A stretch of DNA of 64,000 bases from Adineta ricciae (Eukaryota; Rotifera; Eurotatoria; Adinetida; Adinetidae): contig CAJNOJ010000072.1 of the NCBI GenBank assembly GCA_905250025.1, positions 321,456-385,455 on the forward strand, given 5' to 3'. Each line of letters starts with the position of its first letter. Position 1 is the stretch's first letter. Made by a program: the position numbers and the translations under genes. Positions 57,477-64,000 of this stretch are shown one piece after another. The notes below the pieces were generated by a model, which was not told the origin of the DNA, searched no databases, and saw only the letters and a program-made list of their open reading frames with translations.

Positions 57477-59718
57477 TTATTTGACCTTTTTCATTCGTAT
57501 TAATTGAATAAATGCCATTGTCAAAAAGATAAAAATCATAATTATCAGAGCGACAAAATTCTTCCACATATCCCAGTCATTCCCATAAGGAATGTCACGT
57601 TGACCTAAGATTTCTTCACCTTGAATTGGACAAATATGTGAATTGTTGGTTAAACAAAATGTTAAATTACGAAATTCATTAATAGTTAACAAGTTTGTTG
57701 CGTATCGAAACGCACTGATCCATTGTAACCATCGAAGAAATGGGAAAATGCTCTGAAGATCGATCAAAAATCCGCTAAAGATCATCATCAGAACGAATAT
57801 GAACACTACAACAATCAATGCAACCACTACGAAAAACAAATCAAAGATATTTTTTCTTCACTAAATCATGAAATCTTACCAAAGATTGGAATGAGAGATG
57901 CAACGAAAAAGCATATCGCTGATCCGAAGACAGTACTGATGAAAATCGTTAGAAGATAAGTAAAAAATCGACTGAATGATACCTGAAAACCAGTCATAGA
58001 ATACGTAATGACAGAAAATATCACCGATGGTATCAATCGCATTGGTAATAAATCACAGATTAATTTAGCAAAGAAAAATGTAGAAACACGATAGTACCCA
58101 CTAACATTTTCCTTGAAAAAACGAAATAGATTATGCATTGAAAGTCAATTGAGAAAGAGTTTACATGAATGAAGAGTGCACGTTCTTGAACTAGTGGTTC
58201 TAAAGCTGTTGCCGTGCTGTAGATTTGATTGACAACAATGAAAAATATCGCTCCTAGTCGATTCTGTACACCTGTCTCGACAGTGGCTTGCATTTGATTG
58301 AATACTAAACCGGTCAACAATGCTAATAATGTCGCGACAATGATTTGTGACGCAGCCATTGCTGGATCTCGTATTGTATTTCGAAGTGTCCGAATACAAA
58401 CATAATAAAACTCATCCATTCGTGATCGAGATATAATTTCATTAAACGATTGATCGTCCAACGTGAAATTTTCCGTATTGGAACACATCACAGACTTTAG
58501 ATATGCCTGTTGTAATACAGTGGACGACCGACTGTTACAGTGAATAATGACGTCAAGTGCAAAATCTGCGGGATTATCATGCTCTTCACATTTGAAACCT
58601 TGTAAAGCAAAATAGGATAAAATTCCGTTCGCTGGACCGAAATAGACTGTATGACCCGATGAAAGAAGTAAGACAGTATCGAATAATTTGTAGATTGAAT
58701 ATCGTGGTTGATGAATAGAAAAGATAATCGTGCCTGAAAAGAAGAGTCTTTTCCGTTGGATATCTCCTTACAAATGTGAATACAAACATCCTTCTCTTGA
58801 TAGCTTATGCAGGCATTTCATGACATTTTCTGCGGTGGATGAATCGAGTCCTAGATGAAAAGTAACGAAAAAGGATGATTATTATTGATTGTAAGAAGTA
58901 GAATTTCTACCACTAGTGGGTTCATCGAGAAAGAGTATACTTGGTGATAGAACTAATTCCATTCCAATACAAACACGACGTTTTTCACCACCGGACACTC
59001 CGCGAAGAAAATGTGTACCAATACGCGTATCAGCACACCGTTCTAAACCTAAATCTCGAATAATCTTATCGACTAATTCATTACGTTGTTCTTTTGTTTT
59101 TGATCGTTGCAAACGAACATTAGCTGAAAACATCAGATTTTCACGAACAGTTAATGTTCCACTGATGATATCTTTAAAGAAAGTAAATGCGCATCGAAGA
59201 TACACCGATAGACTTGTCTTTCATACCGTCTTGAACAACATAACCAATCGAATATTTGTATGTTTTCGAACGAGGTCTACCAGAGACTAAAACGCGACCG
59301 GATAGACCATTTTGATCTTTTCGATCAGCGAGAATATCCAATAAAGAAGATTTACCACATCCCGATGGTCCTAAGCAAAATATATTCATAACAATTAGTT
59401 GAAGATCGATTTACCGAGAATAGCGTTCATTCCTGATGAAAATCCACCTGAAATGTTACAGAGTATTTGCTGACTTGGTTGTGATTTACCACATGACAAT
59501 AGTCTCTGGTTTTGCGTTCGACCGACATGATAATTAATGTCATGGAATGAAATTTTGATTCCGGTAGAAGTATTGTATCGATGAGATGATGAATTGACCG
59601 TTACATCTGTGGGAGCTGATTCAACAAAGGCGATATTGTCATGAACAGATCCAACTTGATGTAATAATGATAGGACAATATGTTCATTTTCTTCATCAGT
59701 CAGAGGATGTGTTTTCAT
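57477..59718 (-). CDS. ABCG-family half-transporter (ABCG2/white-like)
   Basis: ATP-driven exporter subunit that must dimerise. It starts MKTHPLTDEENEHIVLSLLH. The nucleotide-binding domain has Walker A in GPSGCGKSSLLDILADRKD, the Q-loop VVQDD, the G-family TLTVRENLMFSANVRL, the signature VSGGEKRRVCIGMELVLSPS and Walker B LFLDEPTSGLDSSTA, with H-loop SIHQPRYSI. The six-helix membrane domain follows, with ASQIIVATLLALLTGLVFNQ, NQIYSTATALEPLVQERALF, a YRVSTFFFAKLICDLLP segment and a large loop before the last helix containing CLTNNSHIC (glycosylation site and Cys). It ends in a basic MKKVK. About nine exons with short introns. Substrate unknown. Confidence 0.92.
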
Positions 59719-61576
59719 CTTGTTGATGATAAAAAAAAGAAACTAATGACGACAGAAATCTTTTATTAAAAAAAAAGAAGAAGAAAAGATGACGCTACGC
59801 TTAGTAACAGTTCTTTTCCTCTTCCTTCTTATGACAAAAAAGCAACGCATATGATATTTTTGGTTAAATACAGGATTTATGCTATGACGTCGTTTTTTTT
59901 CTCATTGAAAATACTTCGATCCAACATCCCGATATTGAATAAGAAAGTTCAAAATCTCAGAATATTTAACCGTTTTTAATCCATTGAAATAGTGTTGTCA
60001 GATTTCTAAATAAAGAAATAAATTACCTTTCATACTTAAGAAGCTACACGATGATATTTCTCGTCTTCATACATCAACATTAGTTTTCAAGTGACAAGAA
60101 GTACTTCGAACAGTTTGCTCCTGCTGATCTTAGAAACAAGAGTATTTTTTTTCGATATTTTCAATACTCCAAACAATGAAAATGTGTAAATATTGCTTGA
60201 AAATCCATGTTTACAAAGGAATGGATTTCTAGAAAGGAACGTTTTTGCTAAAAAATTAGAGAATATACGAGTTTTTCACCGTCGCTAGACGTATTTTATG
60301 CATTGCATTGATATACGCGAAAGTTGTGTATTCTCTGATTTCGGATATTCATATTCTTGTTGACACATGGAAAGGTTGTTAAAAAGTAATGCAATTAACA
60401 TTCATTTATTCGATACGAGATGAAAATGAGTCTAATTATTTGCACCTTTCATACGATAAAAATTTGAATCATTGAGAAAACGAAAATATATCAATGTTCT
60501 CTCAATTATTACAGTCTTTTCGATGTTAGCTGATAAAATAAGTAAAGACTAGTATACTGTATTGAAGTGAGAAATCTCTCAGAAAACTAATCTAACAGAT
60601 ATTTTATTTTTTTTAGTTGATTTTGTTTCGCTCAGATCAATGTATAATGTTCAAGTTCATTACTATATATATCTTGATTTTATGCCCTATCCTATCGATC
60701 TGTAGCCATGTTTAGAAAGACAGAAAGGATTGTGTTTATCGAGTACAGCGTAGCTAATGGCATAAAATGAGGTTTTCGACTGGAAAACGCATTGTAAATA
60801 TAGGAACTTTTCCACAGAATCCTATTTTTAATAATGTCTAATGATATTTAGAAACATCATCTTTGTATTCATTCCTTCGAGGATATATTAGAGGATCGGT
60901 GCGTTCGTACAGGTATGCTTGAAATTAATTTTAATGTAGAAGCAAACAGGCGCGTAGTTTTCCTATGTTTGTAATGAGCATGAAAAATCTTTCTTACAAT
61001 ACTCGTTTATATGATGTCTATAAAAGATTAGTATATTCACGAGCTCTGCTTTACTGATCATTATGAGCAAAAGAATTCCAACAACAAAACTGAGATCTTT
61101 TGCAGAAATTAATATAGTTTTACGGAGAGCGCGAGGTGTTAGTAAGGAAGCAATTATCTATCGTCCAAATACTTTAAAGCTATGTTTAATATTTCGAACG
61201 AAAAGTTTGCGATTCAAAATGTTACTTACTAGCGAACTGTTCGATCCCTTAAGTATCTGAGAAGCTGTGTGAAAATCATCTTTATTCATCTCTGTTCATC
61301 TATTCAGGAAAATATTTTGTGTAAAAAGCTTCTATGTCTTTCCCGTGGTAACACATTTTGGAGCTTTCAGAATAGTAATCATGTCTTACTAATAAGTCAC
61401 CACAGAAACCACTTATACTAGGATTCCCATAACGCTGAGATGAAATTAGGCACAATTCAATCATAAACCACTTACAAAGATTGATAAGTAGACTCGATCT
61501 ATATACCTCTACTCATCAGTAAGCTGAAGTACGAAATGGATTTATTTATTTAGAACACAAAAAAATACGATACTAA
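59719..61576. other. Intergenic sequence, mostly empty
   Basis: AT-rich sequence between the ABCG gene's upstream side and the 3' end of the ART-TPR gene. Apart from the weak 65-residue frame at 61063 no gene is seen. Confidence 0.5.
61063..61260 (+). CDS. Possible 65-residue basic protein behind a TATA-like element
   Basis: Open frame starting MSKRIPTTKLRSFAEINIVL and ending ELFDPLSI. A CTATAAAAG element at about 61019-61027 lies some 40 bases before the ATG. Many Lys/Arg, no signal peptide, no known domain. It may be chance or a fragment of an older gene. Confidence 0.2.
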   Translation: MSKRIPTTKLRSFAEINIVLRRARGVSKEAIIYRPNTLKLCLIFRTKSLRFKMLLTSELFDPLSI

Positions 61577-64000
61577 TTAAAGCTTCTGTTCTATATCAGT
61601 TGCGTTCTTCCTATATTCCAACAGATACGGATGTGTCGCAGGTAGTTTCTCCTGAGCTATTTGAACAGCTCTTTCGGCATGTTCATATGCTGCATTGTAC
61701 TCTTTCATTTCCTTGTAAACTTCCGCCAAATGATGTTGCGCGTCTGCTATATACGGGTGCGTTGCTCGTAGACACTTTTCCCGAATTTCTAGTGCTTTTC
61801 CATAAAACTCCAATGCTCTTGTGTATTCTTTCATCGCCAAGTATGTTCCTCCCAAATACTCATAAGTCCAAGCAATCGAAACCGGATCACACGTAACATT
61901 CTCCTGAATATCTCTTGCTTTCTCAAGAAAACCCAAACCTGACTTTATGTCTCCACTTAATCTATGAACGTCACCCACATTAGCGTATGTTATTCCCATA
62001 AACGGATGCCGCTCCGAGAATATATTCCGATCCATTTCCAGAGTTTTTTCGAAAAACATCAACGCTTTTGAGTAATCCCTCAAATAGCGATAAATTCTGC
62101 CCAAGCAACTGTACACTGAACTAAACGCAGGATGAGTTTGTGGGAGAGATTGTACGCAGATCTTCTCTGCTTTCTCGCAGTATTCCAGTGCTTTTGAGTA
62201 CTCTCCGATGTGTGAATACACTCCACCTATGTTGTTGTAACTTGTGGCCAATGAAGGATGAGTTGGTGGGAGAGATTGTTCATACATCTTATGTCCTTTC
62301 TCGTGGTATTCCAGTGCTTTTGAGTACTCTCCCATGTGTGAATAGACTCGACCGATGTTGCCGTAACTTGTGGCCAATGAAGGATGAGTTGGTGGGAGAG
62401 ATTGTGCGTAGATCTTGTGTGCTTTCTCGTAGTATTCCAGTGCTTTTGAGTACTCTCCCATGTGTGAATAGACTCCACCGATGTTGCCGTAACTTGTGGC
62501 CAAATCAGGATGAGTTGGTGGGAGAGATTGTGCGTAGATCTTGTGTGCTTTCTCGTAGTGTTCCAGTGCTTTTAAGTACTCACCCATGTGTGAATAAACT
62601 CGACCGATGTTGTTGTAACTTGTGGCCAGATCAGGATGAGTTGGTGGGAGAGATTGTGCGTAGATCTTGTGTGCTTTCTCGTAGTATTCCAGTGCTTTTG
62701 AGTACTCACCCATGTGTGAATAAACTCGACCGATGTTGCTGTAGCTTGTGGCCAAATCAGGATGAGTTGGTGGGAGAGATTGTGCGTAGATCTTGTGTGC
62801 TTTCTCGTAGTATTCCAGTGCTTTTGAGTACTCACCCATGTGTGAATAAACTCGACCGATGTTGCTGTAGCTTGTGGCCAAATCAGGATGAGTTGGTGGG
62901 AGAGATTGTGCGTAGATCTTGTGTGCTTTCTCGTAGTATTCCAGTGCTTTTGAGTACTCACCCATGTGTGAATAAACTCGACCGATGTTGCCGTAACTTG
63001 TGGCCAGATCAGGATGAGTTGGTGGGAGAGATTGTGCGTAGATCTTGTGTGCTTTCTCGTAGTATTCCAGTGCTTTTGAGTACTCACCCATGTCTGAATA
63101 AACTCCACCGATGTTGCTGTAGCTTGTGGCCAAATCAGAATGAGTTGGTGGGAGAGATTGTTTGCTGATCTCCAGATCTTTCTCGTAGTATTCCAGTGCT
63201 TTTGAGTACTCTCCCATGTCTGAATACACTCGACCGAGCTGATGATTGAGAAAAGCGATTTCATTGAAATCGTCTTCTTCTACGTTCATTAAAAGTGTCC
63301 GATAGAGAGCTTCCGCTTGGTGGAAGTCACCAGTTTGAAGAAATAGTGCACCTAAAGTATGCCAACCAGTCGATCTAGAAATTTTGTCACGGATATGTTT
63401 TGTGAGATGTGCTAGTTTCGGATCATTGTTCTGTGTGAGAACCAATTCAACTTCAAACAACTGAAGTTCTTTGTGGATCTGGTATGATTGGCCTATACGG
63501 AAAATGGAGTTCATGGAAAAGAGAATCTCTTTCTCTCGCTCCCCAAAGTAACCTTGTTTATCGATGAGTGCAAATGGCGTAGAGGAGCACTTTGGATCGA
63601 TTGTGATTTGGAAAAGCACCCCAACGTGATCTGATTTTCGTGTGGCTGCAGCAGCAAACCGATAGGAAACGGCACGGTCTTGACTTGTCGATAAAAAACT
63701 GTTGAATGAGAAGAGCCCTCCAGATGATGCTTGTAATTGATGAAAAGTGTTCGTTAGTAAAGCCTGGCCGCGATATAACTGAAATTTTTCTGGGAACAGA
63801 TGTTTCTGTTGAGAATGAAGTCGTTGAAGATGAAGATGAAGATGTCGAATGAAAACACCCATGACGAGCATCGTGGTGGCATCAAAGGTACGTAATGCTT
63901 GATTAAGTATGTGATATACAAAGCATTCTCGTGTATACCACCGGATAGAAGTTTCAGCCGTGTATTTGTGCTCGAATTCGTTGATGATGTCTAATTCTTT
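61577..64000 (-). CDS. ADP-ribosyltransferase-TPR fusion protein, 5' end beyond window
   Basis: The frame is open to the right edge, so the N terminus is outside; 807 residues are visible. The first visible part is a mono-ADP-ribosyltransferase of the R-S-E type. Counting from the Met at 63871, Arg34 is in LYRGQ, Ser61 in FNSFLSTS, and Glu113/Glu115 form the E-x-E in GEREKEILFS, so catalytic residues look intact; Arg is the usual acceptor class. It is followed by about fourteen 42-residue TPR units of kinesin-light-chain type (for example NIGRVYSHMGEYSKALEYYE), of which the central eight are nearly identical. ART-TPR fusions are abundant in bdelloids and may act in stress or defence signalling, with TPRs binding partners. 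No intron in the visible part. Confidence 0.9.
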   Translation of the reverse strand, partial: KELDIINEFEHKYTAETSIRWYTRECFVYHILNQALRTFDATTMLVMGVFIRHLHLHLQRLHSQQKHLFPEKFQLYRGQALLTNTFHQLQASSGGLFSFNSFLSTSQDRAVSYRFAAAATRKSDHVGVLFQITIDPKCSSTPFALIDKQGYFGEREKEILFSMNSIFRIGQSYQIHKELQLFEVELVLTQNNDPKLAHLTKHIRDKISRSTGWHTLGALFLQTGDFHQAEALYRTLLMNVEEDDFNEIAFLNHQLGRVYSDMGEYSKALEYYEKDLEISKQSLPPTHSDLATSYSNIGGVYSDMGEYSKALEYYEKAHKIYAQSLPPTHPDLATSYGNIGRVYSHMGEYSKALEYYEKAHKIYAQSLPPTHPDLATSYSNIGRVYSHMGEYSKALEYYEKAHKIYAQSLPPTHPDLATSYSNIGRVYSHMGEYSKALEYYEKAHKIYAQSLPPTHPDLATSYNNIGRVYSHMGEYLKALEHYEKAHKIYAQSLPPTHPDLATSYGNIGGVYSHMGEYSKALEYYEKAHKIYAQSLPPTHPSLATSYGNIGRVYSHMGEYSKALEYHEKGHKMYEQSLPPTHPSLATSYNNIGGVYSHIGEYSKALEYCEKAEKICVQSLPQTHPAFSSVYSCLGRIYRYLRDYSKALMFFEKTLEMDRNIFSERHPFMGITYANVGDVHRLSGDIKSGLGFLEKARDIQENVTCDPVSIAWTYEYLGGTYLAMKEYTRALEFYGKALEIREKCLRATHPYIADAQHHLAEVYKEMKEYNAAYEHAERAVQIAQEKLPATHPYLLEYRKNATDIEQKL
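62110..63240 (-). repeat. 126-bp tandem repeat encoding near-identical TPR units
   Basis: About nine consecutive 126-base units, differing from one another by only a few bases in the centre and more at both ends. Each encodes one 42-residue TPR. The repeat is also open on the opposite strand, giving a spurious 342-codon frame at 62140-63168. Confidence 0.92.

Noticed and set aside
62140-63168. 342-codon plus-strand open frame rich in Cys and Leu
   Set aside because: It is antisense to the 126-bp TPR repeat; the repeat has no stops in this frame by composition and no domain is encoded.
1-64000. tRNA genes, CRISPR arrays, insertion sequences, bdelloid telomere repeats
   Set aside because: I looked for B-box-like GTTCGAATCC motifs, regularly spaced short repeats, transposase motifs and TGTGGG arrays by eye and found none convincing.

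Overview
This is a eukaryotic nuclear window: AT-rich, mostly intron-rich genes with very short GT-AG introns (many about 50-65 bp), animal-type proteins throughout, and no sign of a bacterial or organellar replicon. Three things point to a bdelloid rotifer, probably of a Rotaria or Adineta type. First, an ADP-ribosyltransferase fused to a long array of near-identical tetratricopeptide repeats lies at the right edge. Second, a stand-alone TIR protein belongs to a type expanded in rotifers. Third, two genes look bacterial in origin but carry spliceosomal introns. The species assignment is inference; the gene identities come from the translated sequence.

Left part (1-19.6 kb), all on the minus strand. 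An ANKFN1/wide-awake gene (ankyrin repeats plus fibronectin III) has at least three phase-compatible alternative first exons. It is followed by a prothymosin-like acidic protein, an acylated coiled-coil protein, LRRFIP (its 5' half lost at an ambiguous base) and Roquin (RING, ROQ and CCCH domains; mRNA decay).

Middle part (21-36 kb). A tight head-to-tail minus-strand cluster holds CIR1, Hikeshi and ribosomal protein eS21. A plus-strand series diverges from it: ARMC2 (ciliary radial-spoke factor), an intronless class II histone deacetylase-like gene, an intronless TIR gene ending in a CaaX box, and a single-pass membrane protein. A gene-poor stretch follows, with a small KCNE-like membrane protein lying inside a 168-bp inverted repeat whose left arm stops exactly at an N.

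Right part (36-64 kb). In order: a bacterial-type cobalamin-independent methionine synthase-like gene, a rhodopsin-type GPCR and two tandem CD36-family receptors. Mitochondrial uS9m follows, and a complete GH18 chitinase on the opposite strand sits in one of its introns. Next are a bacterial-type glycosyltransferase with a long His/Asp-rich tail, transportin-3, a small secreted peptide precursor, an ABCG half-transporter and the ART-TPR gene cut by the window edge.

Functionally this is a mosaic of housekeeping genes (eS21, uS9m, TNPO3, Hikeshi, CIR1, Roquin) and accessory genes (ART-TPR, TIR, chitinase, CD36 pair, MetE-like, glycosyltransferase). Large intergenic spaces around 8-10.5, 31.5-36 and 59.7-61.5 kb hold only simple repeats. 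No tRNA, rRNA, transposon or CRISPR was recognised.
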